Source: Sinonovacula constricta (lineage: Eukaryota > Mollusca > Bivalvia > Cardiida > Solecurtidae). Taken from it: 64,000 nt of DNA. Made by a program: the position numbers and the translations under genes. This document shows positions 12,329 to 24,576 of this stretch, piece by piece. The stretch spans positions 40,916,190 through 40,980,189 of the forward strand of contig CM017567.1 in NCBI GenBank assembly GCA_007844125.1, in the 5' to 3' direction. The notes under the pieces were generated by a model. The model was not told the origin of the DNA, ran no database searches, and saw nothing but the letters and a program-made list of their open reading frames with translations. Position 1 is the first letter of the stretch. Each line of letters starts with the position of its first letter.

Positions 12329-14660
12329 TTAAAATTAGGGATTCAAGTAGAGTAGAACTTTATGATGGTATGAAAGGGACCCACGCGCATAGAGAAACAT
12401 AATATGAATTTACAAAACGATATATTTTAAATTAATACATTTCTATCTTTAAATGGGTACAAAAATTAAGTACCCGGTAGGGCCCACTTTAGACCAAATT
12501 AGACCATGGTCAATTGATAATTGTATACGTGCACTATTTGGCAACTTATGGTTATTCAGACGTTGAACTTTTGTCAATTTCATGATTTTCAGTACTGTCT
12601 TACGTTCAATTAGATAATACAAAATCCGGAAGTGAAGAGCCCCCAGTTTTGCAAAACACGTCGAGTGTCGCGAGATTTTCTTACAAAGCATCTACTTGAT
12701 CAGCGGAATAGGATTGGCCAGACGCTTGGTTTGAAATGGTCTATTAGACTTAAAACTAACTGGAATGAAATCTTCAAGAAACAAGGCTCTTAAATATGGG
12801 TGTCAACAAAATGAAGTCGCGAAAACCGATGAAATGTAAAAATGACTCCAGTAAGGTCTGTACGAGCACAGAGTTAAATGGTATGCTATTGGCTAGTGTG
12901 TAAACTTTGGTCAACACATATTTTTGCAATTGTGTGGCTTGTTTCCATCATCTATCGTCTCAACAGATTAATGCATAAAGACAAAAGGAAAACGTCAGAA
13001 GTGACTTAGAATAGCATTGCTAGACCATTTTTAAAGATGAATAATTATTTAAAAGTTGTGTCTCTCTTTTGAAGATTGGTGTTTTTCAATTACAAACAGT
13101 AAATATTGTTGAAATATTTTGCTTCTAGCCTACTTTATGCCGCTGTTTGTGAAATTACTATATGCGGCAACAAAAACAAAAAATCACAAAAAAATCATCA
13201 AAACAGAACCCAGAGAACATTTAGTGCAACAAACATATATTTCATTTTGGGTTTTAACATAAGTAATTTAAATGTTCCCTAATAAATTACATAGCATTGC
13301 CAAATGTATCTTAAGCATGTATTATACAGGAAACGACCTCTTGCAAGATCAACAACTACTCTTTATTTATTGGTCATAGAACGGGACAAAAACCAGAAAA
13401 TAGATAAATTTAAAAGAGAAAGACATTTATATAATCATGTACTGAAATTTGCCTTTTAGGGTCTAATCAAGACTTATAACTGCTTTTGTCTGTAAGTAGT
13501 TAATGCAGGGGTGTTTACATTATTATATTAAATTATTTACCCTTGTGACTATTTATTATGAAGAAAGAAAATAAATTGTTCATGAACATTAGTTTGTTTT
13601 GTGTTGTTGTTGTTGTTGTTTTCACACAAAAACACCAAGTAAACTAATAAACTAGAGCTACACAATGACAGAACTCAGCAAGCACACAAGCATGCAGGTT
13701 CATAAGGCCTAAGAATTATTTCCATAATATTTGTATTTTGACCAAAAAGCATAATGTATATTTCTATGCTGATTGCCAATGGAAGGGCTTTTTTCCTTCA
13801 TTAAGAGGAGCATTCTCACTGAAAATCCTTTATTATCATGCAGTTTTCCTCAGGGAGTTACTTTACATCGAGCTTTTTCATTCTAATTTGAGGAAGAAAT
13901 AAGGCTATTTTCCGCCAAATTATAGGGCATGGGCCCCTTACCCTGGCAGTGAAAAATAACATTTAATGGCAACAGAAAGTTTAAAATTTAAGCATGGAAA
14001 TTCTAAAATAAGAAATGTCTAGTTTAGATGATGCATCATGTAATGACAAACTAGAAAGTCAAGGATTAAGTGTTAGTAACTTGTGGTGGAAATCAAAGTT
14101 GTTTTAGTAAGTACAATACAATACAAAATCTTTATTTCCACCAATATATAGGTGATATGCATTATGTTTTTCGTTTGTTTGTTTTTTACAAATGAACAGT
14201 AGAACAATTTCAAAGTTATGCAATGTATATGAATATAATACACAAAAATGAAATAATAATCATAAAAGTCTAATGCTTTGAATTTAATGTTTGTACTATT
14301 TTTCTACAGAAAGATCTTGTATCCGTGCCAGTACATCGATTTTGATATATCGAATAAGTAAGCCAGTAACTCTGATGCCAAAACAGAAACAGTGAACAGG
14401 AACCAAACTGTGAAACTGGTAACTGTTAAAGTTGAACTGCTGCTAACATAAATATGTATAAATCTCTAAGAATGAAATGCATCTTTCTAAAAATATAATG
14501 ATGCATAAGTTACAACAGTATCAGCTAGTGCTTACATAAACGACAAAACATCCCATATATTCATTAAAATAATGAAATGTCTTTAAAAGTACTGTTTTTA
14601 AGTGAATATTGAGAGTTTATTGTTGCTCATTATTGCATCCTTTCTTTAAAAGGTGTTTTA
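12329..14660. other. No gene seen; holds an inverted repeat copy
   Basis: At 12622-12746 (minus strand) lies the partner of the repeat at 7230-7340. A short (GTT)n run lies near 13603-13620. AGTAGAACTTTATG near 12350-12363 resembles the end of another LINE tail. Otherwise nothing recognisable. Confidence 0.45.
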
Positions 14661-15882
14661 TTAAAGGTGGTATCTGACAGTTTACCTACACCAAATGAAT
14701 GTAACAATATTTCTCCAGAGTTTCTGGGAATTTATGAATAATTTTTGTATAAACCCATACTTGATTCTGAGTTCAGATGATCCTGGACTCTTCCTGCATG
14801 TAAGACATGTTAAAAATCAACAACAATCTAAATGTCAATTCTTTTCAAATCCATAAATAAGCACGAAATAAGCTAAAAATAGATCCCGACGTCAGCACGT
14901 ACTTTCCGGATGACAATATAACGCAATCTCAAAAGTAAGTTGCCAAACAGTTTTCTTACTTTATAAATAGCTAATGCAACGTGGCTCAGATAGGAAATAT
15001 CTGTTTATAATGATAATTGGGATTTAATGTTTCACTTTTCACTCAGATCTAGAGCATCAATGAACAGCATTTTAAGGACCTTTTCAGGTAAAAATAAATT
15101 ATCTTTTGTTTTTATGTGACGGGTCATGGTAGGAATCAAATTTATTTGATAAGAAGTCCGTATAAGTTTTAGAGACTTTTTATTTGTTTATGCTCTACGA
15201 AGAAAAACCTGCGAATAATAAATAACATAATAAATAAATACTGCCACATTATTAATATAGCTATAACAAATTAGAATTTAGCAATACAAATATTCGCAGT
15301 TACAAAACAGACATGAACCAATTCAAACAATACAAGTAAAATATAGAAATACAACCATTTCAATATCAATGCTACAATCACTTACCAAACACAACTTGTC
15401 ATTTACCAATAATGTAAATACAGCTATAGTGTAAGATAAATTATAGTTATGCTGTAACGCTAGTTCTACATTATTTTACTACATTCTCTTTCGAGCATTA
15501 TCAAAGCGTTAAAGTTAACGTAAAAGTAAATGAGTTGTTGTCGGTAGGTGAGTGGCAGGTGCAATGTTTGATGGTAAGGACTGTGGTAAAAAAAGAAAAC
15601 TTTCAAATCTCGTAAAAATCTATCTCTCACGAGAACATATATCTGGACAGACATGACAAGAACAGGTTTGACAAGTCCCGTGCATCACGCAGACAAGACG
15701 CAAACAACCACGCCCACATGCACGGACCTTACATAAAACACACAGACTATAAGTCACAAGCTGCCCGACACTAACAAAACGGACAATAACAAAACTGGCT
15801 ATAGCACAACGTACATTTAAACAGAGCATGAAGCACTGGTGACATTTAATATTTGGTCTAAACCGTCGGATACCACCTTTAA
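14661..15882 (+). mobile_element. TTAA-flanked inverted-repeat element with nested insertion
   Basis: The left end TTAA+AGGTGGTATCTGACAGTTT and the right end, read inverted, TTAA+AGGTGGTATCCGACGGTTT are near-perfect terminal inverted repeats. The first ~470 bp carry the family's internal blocks; the right terminus is displaced by about 740 bp of unrelated AT-rich DNA (about 15130-15840), apparently a later insertion. No transposase is visible. A Cys-rich 69-codon frame inside the insertion (15620-15829, minus) has no regular metal-binding pattern. Confidence 0.7.
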
Positions 15883-15891
15883 GATCATTAC

Positions 15892-16141
15892 ATCCCCTTT
15901 GCCTTTGCTGAAATCAGCATTTAAATTATAATAATCTAAATCCAATGACACACCTTGAACTCTGAACTCATAATCGGAAGTTGGTAAATTTGGGTCTGAA
16001 TCAAGTGAAGCGTCAAGGTCATTGTCAATGTAACACAAGACCAGTGAGTGGGACCCACAATCTATCTCAGAATGGTCTGAATTGTTCATCACTATTTTCA
16101 CTTATCTTGCCTTCAGTCTTCTTTCTAAAAATGCCGAACAT
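15892..16141 (-). CDS. Candidate first coding exon of an unknown gene
   Basis: The minus strand from 16141 reads MFGIFRKKTEGK..., and after a one-base frame change an acidic protein-like segment continues (CGSHSLVLCYIDNDLDASLD, then SDYEFRVQGVSLDLDYYNLN, then SKGKGD). It ends at GGGGAT followed by GTAATG, a usable splice donor, 3 bp before the TTAA end of the neighbouring element. The composition (many Asp and Ser, balanced hydrophobics) is unlike the AT-driven chance frames around it. The frame change, no visible downstream exon and an unrecognised family keep this tentative; it may be a pseudogene. Confidence 0.35.
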
Positions 16142-17114
16142 AAAAATTCATGATTTTAAAAATCAAATGCAAAAATATAAAATACAAAGTAGAACAAAAA
16201 AGCAAAACCTACATATTTCAGTTGTCAGCTCGGGTATTTTATATGACACAGCACAAAAATACTTGAATCAATATTAAAATTTAATTTTACTACTATTTAT
16301 TATTAAAATAATTATATAAACAATTAGTCACACAAGAATATTAATAAACATTTTAATAATTACATTTATTTTTTAAAAGATGCAGAAACAAATTATCATT
16401 ACTTAACTAATCATTTATTAAAACTGCCATTAATTCAGAATAAGCAGTATTTCTAGGACGGCGGGACAAGGCGCAGTAACAACTTACATTCAATTAAATA
16501 ATTTAATTTTTATCTCTGTATAGAAATGGAACAGTTCATTTAAATACATTTAGTTTAATTAAGAAAAAGATGTCGAACAAAATGACAAGGTCTATAAACA
16601 ACGTAGCAAGGTTTGTTTACTTTAGACAAAACGTCAAGTAATAGGGGTGGCCATTTAGAAAAACTCTGTTTTCATTTGGATTATCGTTCCTTAGTTCTAA
16701 AGCCGCATAAGGTGAGGCTAAAATTAAATTTATTTTGGTCTTTTAACGTTCAATTTCGATAGAAAATAATAAAAATGTTGTAAGAGTTAGCATTGCACTA
16801 TCGATAACATGCGAAAATACATGCGAAATTGGCCGTCATCACTTTATTATCGAATGAGTAAAAACTCACATCTTTTTTTTTCAAGCGTAATCTTCAAAAA
16901 AAAAAAACCCTGAAAATTTTGGTTCCATATATTGATTCTGTCGTCATTTTTATTGTTAACTATGATCGCAAATAGTTTCTTCCAAAGATACCAAGGAGAC
17001 AGAAATAAAACAGTCCTATTTTTTCCGTGTTTTCCGCAAACGGTATTTTATTTTGGGACCAACAAGGGAAGTTACTCTTGTCGGGTTTGGCATCGCTACT
17101 TGGACCCTATTTCA
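16142..17114. other. No gene seen
   Basis: AT-rich DNA upstream of the candidate exon at 15.9-16.1 kb. No convincing promoter element or coding frame. Confidence 0.4.
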
Positions 17115-17342
17115 ACCATGCATGCACGGTGAGTGGCAATAACACCGGGGTATAACAATACCCTCTTGTTTTTTGTCTATAACTTTAACACACTTTTGCA
17201 AATTTGATTTATAGGGATTTCGGATCGGGAAACCACTACTACCAACTTTACAGTCTTTGGTCTGACCCGGTCGGGGTTTGAACCCACGACCTCTCGATTC
17301 GCAAGCCGACGCTCTACTACCTGAGCTATTGCGGCCGGACAT
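17115..17342 (-). mobile_element. tRNA-derived SINE
   Basis: The minus strand carries a tRNA-like head with an A box (TAGCTCAGGTAGTAGAGCG) and a B box (GGGTTCAAACCCC) at the usual spacing for internal RNA polymerase III promoters. The acceptor and anticodon stems do not close as in a working tRNA. Sequence down to about 17115 is probably the SINE body. It lies just downstream of an A-rich stretch at the truncated end of the L1-like LINE. Confidence 0.65.
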
Positions 17343-17439
17343 CCCTCCGCTTAACTGCCCTTTTGTGTGTTTTTTTTTATTTATTTCCTTTAATATGATT
17401 ACTTAAAAAATATTTATTTCTACATTAGATTCATCTTTG

Positions 17440-18390
17440 TTTAAGATCCAATTTTCCTTGTGTAAAACAAGGTCATAATAGTTGAGATACCTTAAAAAGT
17501 GAACGTCTAACAATTTTCGATTAAGTCCATTAACATTCAATGCAATAATACCTATTGACCCTTGATGACATTCCTATTAGTGGTCCATATTTTCTCTGGC
17601 GTTATCGGTCCCATCACGGTCCTTGTATATGTGTCTATCTACATAAAGTTAATCGCCGACGAGCCTCGTTGTTCAACCCTCACTATTGAATTTCTGCATA
17701 ATTAGCCATAATTTATGTCTTCGCTCTCTTATTTCGTGTGGCCACTGAATCCTGACACCTAACTTCTTAGCTTTCAGCTCCTCTTTTTTTCAGAAGATAA
17801 CTTCCATATATTTTCTCTGGTCTTAAAGTCGGCAAAACTTGCGATGACTGGTCTCGCTTGCTTCGCGTTTTCACCTCCCACACGGTTCGCCCATTCGATG
17901 TTTATAATAGAAACCATTTCCGTTCTTAATCCCAAGGTTTTGCTAAAAATCCAGTTTTTACTTCATGTTCGCAATTTTTGCCATTCTTTTCCGTGTATCC
18001 ATAGCAAACCAGGTTTTAATTAAGAGATTTTCTTTCTAGCTGTAGAAGTTTGTCTTCAATTTCTGTTTTCTTCTTGCTTAGCCGCCTCATTTCCGACTCT
18101 AATTTATCATTTTTGATGCTCATAGATCTAAGCGTTTGAGCCACACTCGTTACTTGCTTTTTGATGTTCTTATAACCTTCAGCTAAGAACCCACACGTCT
18201 TCTCTGTGTCTTTGGTTCGGCTATCTAATGCTTTCACATTGGCGTCGATATCCGCCAGCTTTTTGCCAAAGTTACCGACTTGCTTTTCGATGGTATCGAT
18301 TTTTGAAACGTTTTCCTTAATATGCTTAAGGTCGTCCAATATTTGTGTTGCCCAAGATTTTATAATTGTTTATTTAGTGCTTATCAAACT
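17440..18390 (-). pseudogene. L1/Tx1-like LINE: ORF1 and start of ORF2
   Basis: 18016-18339 (minus) is a 107-residue heptad-rich coiled coil (DDLKHIKENVSKIDTIEKQV onward), the trimerisation region of L1-type ORF1 RNA-binding proteins. Reading on in shifted frames, 17790-17905 gives IEWANRVGG and ARPVIASFADFKTRE, like the ORF1 RNA-recognition domain, and 17640-17760 gives WPHEIRERRHKLWLIM and LYVDRHIY, like its C-terminal domain. At 17480-17565 the start of ORF2 endonuclease appears (IIALNVNGLNRKLLDVHFL). The copy stops near 17440 in A-rich DNA. Stops and shifts throughout show it is dead. Confidence 0.75.
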
Positions 18391-18752
18391 CTTTTGACTT
18401 AACCATCAACGCAATTGTTTCATCATGTTAAATAGAATTAATGTTGTTTAATGTTAAGTTTAATCACCCATCACTTTTCCTCATGTTTTGTATTAGTTGT
18501 AGTTGGTTTTAGTAGTTTGTACATAATATAGAGCACCTAAGGTCGAGCACATGTTTGTAAATAAAATGTTCATCTAAACCCAAAGAACCCAATAAAGGGT
18601 ATCAATTCATTTTCATTGTAAATGTAGTCAACTTAAGTAAAGTCAATGACGCCTTAATACCAGGGCTGTTTTTTAAGTCACTGTAGTGCCGAGAGCGGTA
18701 GATTCGAACATTAGAGTTCAAGAGCAATCTGCCCGAGCACAACCTGACAGTA
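18391..18752. other. No gene seen
   Basis: AT-rich DNA between the LINE remnant and the minisatellite. Confidence 0.5.
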
Positions 18753-19690
18753 AGGTCTGAGGGCTGTAAAGCTAGGTCTGAGGGGTTATAGTCTGGTCTG
18801 AGGGTGTATAGTATGGTCTGAGGTGTATAGTATGGTCTGATGGGTGTATAGTATGGTCTGAGGGCTGTATAGTATGGTCAGAGGGTTATAGTCTGGTCTG
18901 AGAGTGTATAGTATGGTCTGAGGTGTATATCATGGTCTGATGGGTGTATAGTCTGATCTGAGGGTGTATAGTAGGGTCTGATGGGTGTATAGTATGGTCT
19001 GAGAGTGTATAGTATGGTCTGAGGTGTATAGCATGGTCTGATGGGTGTATAGTCTGATCTGAGGGTGTATAGCATGGTCTGATGGGTGTATAGTCTGATC
19101 TGAGGGTGTATAGTAGGGTCTGGTGTGTCTATAGGCTGGTCTCAGGTGTATAGTATGGTCTGAGGGCTGTATAGCTAGGTCTGAGGGTTGTAGTATGATC
19201 TAAAGGTGTATAGTAGGGTCTGAAGGTGCATAGTATGGTCTGGTGTATGTACAGTATGGTCTCAGATGTATAGTATGGTCTGAAGGTACATAGTATGGTC
19301 TGGTGTATGTACAGTATGGTCTCAGGTGTATAGTATGGTCTGAAGGTGCATAGTATGGTCTGGTGTATGTACAGTATGGTCTGAAGGTGTTTAGTATGTT
19401 ATGGTGTGTATAGTATGGTCTGAGGGTGTATAGTATGGTCTGAGGTGTATAGTATGGACTCAGGTGTGTTGTGTATGATCTGAGGTGTACATAGTATGAT
19501 CTGAGGGTGTATGATATGGTCTGGGGGTGTATAATATGGTCTGAGGGGTGTATAATATGACATGAGGGGTGTATAGTATGGTCTGAAGGTTTAAGTCTGT
19601 TCTGCGGGCATATACAATAGCCTGAGGGTTGTATAATATGGTCTGAGGGTGTATACTATGACATGAGGGGTGTATAGTATGGCCCAAAGG
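18753..19690 (+). repeat. 20-bp minisatellite, about 45 degenerate copies
   Basis: Tandem units of 19-22 bp with consensus GGTCTGAGGGTGTATAGTAT; variants change the number of G residues, TATAGTAT to TATAGTCT, or GAGGG to GAAGG. The plus strand is G/T-rich and nearly C-poor. Minus-strand open frames across it (18878-19075, 19460-19687) are by-products of the repeat. Confidence 0.9.
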
Positions 19691-21667
19691 GATAATTATA
19701 TGGCATGAGGGTTGGGTGGGTCAATGTCCAATGTTATGACTGAAGAGGAGTAATTCACCTTTCCGCGAGATCTTAAAATAGATATTACACATTGTGTATT
19801 AGCATGTATTTAGCCAATCACATCGCGTTGATTGACACTTTACCTGCGTTATGCTGATTCTCACTTACACATTGTCCAACAAACAATGATTTTGACAAGC
19901 GATCAGTTTAAATCTGTTTGAGCCTTTGGTTCAATTTAATAGCAACAGGGTTGTTTGTTGTTTGTGGTTTGCAAGGAATCGTACGTTGCTGTAATCGCTT
20001 CTCTGTTTGCATCTTAATTAAGTTTATTGGATGAGGCTTGTCCATTTCTGCATCGAAAGGTAAAATCTCGCTGTAGCCAGCAACAACTTTCTTTTATAAT
20101 TTTGTGGCATGAATGCATCATTGGGTGAAACTGTCTTAATCTTCATCTAAACATCTCCATGACAAGCTCTTTGCATTTGGGAGATATCAAATTAAAATAT
20201 TTTCGCGGATCTGTAAGATAATCCGTAAGATCTATCACTTGAAATCAGGTTGTTTGTGGCAAGGGGGAGGGGCTTAAACTCCTGGAAAGGTAAATTGTCT
20301 GACGTGCAGGGCTATCGAGTATAATCTGTAATGAGGCGAATATACGTGTAATACATATCCTGATGGGCTTTTATACGACTTAAAGGGCTACAACCTGGCT
20401 TGTGGTGAATAAAATATAGGCTAATATGACTAATATGGCTACAAAATGATGATGCAGACATAAAGTGGAGTAGACTAAGTATAAGCATACAGTACACATG
20501 ACAAGTTCCTGACATATTAATCTTGGATTCCCCACAATGATCGGCTAAATATCGGGGAAAAATACAATTCTTAAAAAAACATTTATTTTCCTCTGAACAA
20601 TGATATACCTCATATGGTTAGCAAACTGCGCAGCTCTAAACTAAGACACCAATGTATTTAAACATAAAACAATGAAAAGTACTTAGCAACATAGTATACA
20701 TCTATTGATAAGAAACAATTTAAATTAGCCATTTTGATCTAAAGTGATTGAATTATTCTGACTGCTGATTAATGATTTTCATGTAACACAAGGGATTTAA
20801 CTTATAATAATTACCATATTTTAAGCTGATCACAAAAATAAAATATACTATTGAATCGTAATCTATAGTTAATGCTGGGATAGAACAGTTGGTATAAAAA
20901 CGTACGCGTTAAGATAGTTTTATCATAAAAATAAATAAAATAATAGAGGACAAATCTACAATTGCTGCCATTGTTTACTTTAATTTTCAAACTTCCCGCT
21001 GAATTGTAAGTATTTAAAATCGCATATTTTCAGCTACAGCGTAGCATGAGTTTAGAGTTATCTCCCTTGCCGTGCCAAGTGGCTAAATAGTCGTATTTTC
21101 GGTTTGCGGCCTTTTTGGCCCCGATTCTAACTGTAGGAAACCGCTAACCATATAGAACATACAAGGTAAACTCTGAAGCGGGGCTATGATTGCTGGATGT
21201 GAAGAGAAGTGATTTGGTATAACTTAGATCGGTTTAATAAACATAGCTATTTGAATTTAAAGTATTGTATATGCTTTTATTTGTCAACAATGTGTAAAAT
21301 TTGTGAAAATGTCGAAAAATATTAAATAAATTTGTAAAGTTGCTTACTAAATGGCAATTGAAATCGGATCTTCGCTGGTCGTGTTGAAAAGTGATGGTGT
21401 TATTTCACTCAATTTATTGAACATTGTTAATAACTGTTGGTATATTGTGCTGTTGCGATATGATTGATAGATGTATAAAGGTAGAAGATGGTGGCATTTT
21501 TTGTCTCAATTTTTTGGTTTTAAACAACAGTTCTTGCATAAACAATTCAACAATCTTAATTATTAAAATTATTTAAAAAATACAGCCATCTGCAAGTTAT
21601 TTAATGATAATAATTTTCCTATAAACGAACGAGGAATAATTTTATTTCGAGTGCATAACAGCACAGA
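19691..21667. other. No gene seen
   Basis: AT-rich DNA. A somewhat GC-richer patch near 21060-21190 could be regulatory but holds no motif I can name. Confidence 0.45.
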
Positions 21668-22050
21668 CGATAAAGGATATGTAGAAATGAATGTGTCGCT
21701 GACAATTAAGAACATATAGGGAAAACGCTGACGCGGGGGTTTCTTTTAAACCTTATTGTCTGGTCTAAAAATTCCAATAAGTATTAAACAATATATTATT
21801 TTAGAAATCATTTATCCTCACATGTTTGTTTTTTATGCTTAGCTATTACAATAATGGACCGAACTGCCTAGCTTAAAAATGCTAACGATATAGGATATTT
21901 AAGGAAATACTGACAATATAGAACATGTGGGGACAACCCTGACGAGCCTGTTTCTTGTCGTTATTTTCATTTTAAACCTTATTTTATGGTATAAATATTG
22001 CAAGAAGAATACAACAAAATATTATAAGGAAATCATTGATCTTGTTTATT
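21668..22050 (+). repeat. Diverged tandem duplication, ~215-bp offset
   Basis: Blocks in 21668-21845 recur in 21884-22050 in the same order: GATAAAGGATAT/GATATAGGATAT, GAACATATAGGGA/GAACATGTGGGGA, CGCTGACG/CCCTGACG, TTTTAAACCTTATT, and GAAATCATT-GATC/TATC. No coding content. Confidence 0.5.
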
Positions 22051-22263
22051 GTAAAGTTTAATAAATAAAATGAGGGGTTAAGGATGCAAACAAGAAAGAT
22101 ATGCGGTACAGATAATAAATAATGTATTTACAAGTCCTTAAAATACGTTACAAATCAATATTCTGAAGAATTAATAGCACATTTTTGAAAAGGCATACAT
22201 ACATTAAACACTTGCAAGCACAGTTATTCAAACATGGAAAAAGCAATATATTAAAAGAAAACA

Positions 22264-22283
22264 ACACACACACACACACACAC
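22264..22283 (+). repeat. (AC)10 microsatellite
   Basis: Ten perfect AC dinucleotides. Confidence 0.95.
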
Positions 22284-22391
22284 GTTTCTGTTTTCTAAAG
22301 ACAACGAAGATAGGCAAGTAAAGTTCTAGAAAAATAAACGACCATTAATGATAGCACACACGGATACCGTTCTTAAAATCCATCAAACACC

Positions 22392-22493
22392 TCATCCTCT
22401 TGAACTTCGTTGCTCCAAGACCCACGTCTCTATGGCTGCCTCCTGGAAAAGGTCAATGCAGTAAAAATTAGAAGGTACTACACATGTTTGTTT
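22392..22493 (-). CDS. Possible last coding exon, unknown gene
   Basis: On the minus strand a strong acceptor (pyrimidine tract ending TTCTTTTGCAG) is followed by 33 codons, KQTCVVPSNF...LEQRSSRG, and TGA. The reading frame shown assumes phase 0. A near-copy of the acceptor and first codons lies at 2382-2425 on the plus strand. It lies downstream of the three spliced exons at 23.6-24.9 kb, but joining it directly to the exon ending at 23637 would create TAA, so an intervening exon is missing or the two are unrelated. Family unknown. Confidence 0.4.
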   Translation of the reverse strand, partial: KQTCVVPSNFYCIDLFQEAAIETWVLEQRSSRG

Positions 22494-22621
22494 CTGCAAA
22501 AGAAATAAAGAAAACCAAAGTAAAATCAAAGTTAGTAGGGATTTCAAAAGTGACAACCCCTCCATAATAAGTGACACAAAGGCAAATGATTTTTACAAAC
22601 TTTTAAGCCTTTAATTTTATC

Positions 22622-22690
22622 CAACCTAGGATTGAACATGGCGCCCCTAAATCTGCAAGTGCATGCTCTACCTCTGAGCTATGTACTTTA
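22622..22690 (-). mobile_element. tRNA-Cys-like SINE head or pseudogene
   Basis: The minus strand has a tRNA-like A box (TAGCTCAGAGGTAGAGCATG), an anticodon loop TTGCAGA with GCA (Cys), and a weak B box (TGTTCAATCC). Acceptor and T stems are mispaired, so this is not a working tRNA gene. Confidence 0.5.
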
Positions 22691-23636
22691 TATAAGTGTT
22701 GGTGGTCAGGCCAAGTCGCTGAGAGTGTGGCCCGGTCAACTTTGTCATCATTACATTACATCATTAATAGGTGGAGAGCATCAAAATAGTTTCAACATAC
22801 ACTCTGAATGAATACACTCCTAAATGAATACTTTTCAGTCTTTGGAAACCTTCATTACAAGCAGTTTTCCTCGTTCAATTATTGAATTTCTGCACAACCT
22901 CTGCAAAACCATGATGCAAGCATAATATATATTTGTTGCCTTTCATTGCAAGAATTATAAGAAATCCAATTTTTTCTATGACTGTAGCATGCATTTTCGA
23001 AATTAATGCATATTTGTAATCTTAGAATATGCGAATCACTCTGTTCGATAGGTTTGTCTGAAATTTGATATAGCTTGCCATTTGTTAAACTGGCATCATT
23101 ATTTTGTTCTTGAAGCATTTTAGGGCAGAAGTAACTAATTGTTGCATTTAATTTTCATCAATTTTAATATTGAGGTTTTTATACAGGAAAGACTTTTGGC
23201 ACATGTTAATAGGATCACCTCCATGGCAATGTCAGAGATTATGTACATCAGTCAGGGAGACATTTATCATGCCTTTCTTTTGTCATTTCATTATTGTTTT
23301 GTTTCATTTGTTTTAAATATATTTTCGTTGTCATTTGTAGCTATTCACAGAGAAATAAAGTGGACAGCCTTTTATATATGGCGTTCTTTGGTTTTTCACC
23401 TGCTTTATTGGTTTAACTGACTGTGCATAACAGTACACAAAAAGAAGCTCGACTTCCTAGTGCCAAAAATAGTTTCAAGTTGGTTGGCTTAATAGTGATG
23501 CAATAATTTTAATAAAGATGTGTGGATCTTTGCCTCAAGTTAATATATTAAACACTGACTAGGCCACTATCACATATACAGTCATACTCATGCCCATGAT
23601 GGAGAAAAATGTGTATTAAATTCAATAATATCTTAC
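22691..23636. other. No gene seen
   Basis: Probably intron or 3' flank of the minus-strand gene. A 93-codon plus frame (23139-23420) and a 79-codon minus frame (22879-23118) lack motifs. Confidence 0.4.
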
Positions 23637-23709
23637 ATTTGCCTAACTGTTTTGGATCTCCTTTCTCCTGGACTCCATCCTGGCGTCTTTTCTTGCTAGG
23701 GGGCTCATC
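23637..23709 (-). CDS. Exon c of an unknown spliced gene
   Basis: The minus-strand acceptor TGTTTGTAG and donor GTAAGA bound 73 bp. Read in the phase left by the exon at 23918-24010 it encodes DEPPSKKRRQDGVQEKGDPK followed by QLGK plus one base. PPSKKRRQ resembles a basic nuclear-localisation signal. The 5' junction joins in phase 0 to the upstream exon without a stop. The protein family is not recognised; the segment is hydrophilic and probably disordered. Confidence 0.55.
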
Positions 23710-23917
23710 CTACAAACATGCACAGTGTTAATTTATCACAGAAAACTTCTCTTAGCAATGCTACAATGTAATACCTGATAAACTATATATTTAAGCACAA
23801 CTTATAAATTAATTACATATCTGAGGTCACTTTAAATATGGTGTTTTTCTAAAAGTAAGATTTCTATCTTACATCGGCATTGCTCTAGGGAAGGCAACTT
23901 TGTAAAGGGCCACTTAC

Positions 23918-24010
23918 CCCTGGTATTTCATGCAGGCATTTCTGTCTGCTTTGCCTCCCAGGCATATGGGCCTCCTCCTCTGACGGAGGCATTTGTGCCC
24001 CATCCTCCGA
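23918..24010 (-). CDS. Exon b of an unknown spliced gene
   Basis: Exactly 93 bp (31 codons) between a minus-strand acceptor TTTACCCACAG and a consensus donor GTAAGT. It encodes SEDGAQMPPSEEEAHMPGRQ then SRQKCLHEIPG, with no stop, phase 0 at both ends. Both neighbouring exons also join here in phase 0. An acidic stretch followed by basic residues suggests a flexible linker. No domain is recognised. Confidence 0.6.
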
Positions 24011-24576
24011 CTGTGGGTAAATACATAAATGCACAGTATTTATTTCTCTTAGCAATACAACAAAGTACTATTTGATAATGTTTATATTTTTAACAAAACT
24101 GATTAAATCTTCTGATATATAACATGTATGTGGTCATTTTACTTATGGCTGATGTTTTTTCTACAATTACAGTTTCAACATGAGAAAAATAACTTGAATA
24201 AATTAACAGTTTTATACCTTAACACCTGGAAAAAAACATTTACCTCCTGAGGTCATTCACTTAAAGTTTGACAGTAACATTTTTAATTATACTCTTCAAT
24301 ATTAAAATCTCAACACGACTTAAATGAAATTTTTACATAAAAATCTGAAAATGATTTACAACAGGCTTGTTCCAAATCTAAATATTTAGAAAAATTATGT
24401 ACGCTCTGACACAGTACAATTGGCTTAATTGTCAAACTTCTAAACTGAAAAAAATAACTGTTAGAAATTATTTTTTGTTTAGATTTCATATAGCAATCCT
24501 GTTTAATAGAGTCATTGACAGTTTATTACAGCACACTTAACATTTATATAATCCTACGGTAAAGAGCCTGAACTGC

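Noticed and set aside
15620..15829. Cys-rich 69-codon minus frame that could suggest a secreted peptide or toxin
   Set aside because: Cys spacing shows no known framework, there is no signal peptide at the start, and it lies in an insertion within a mobile element.
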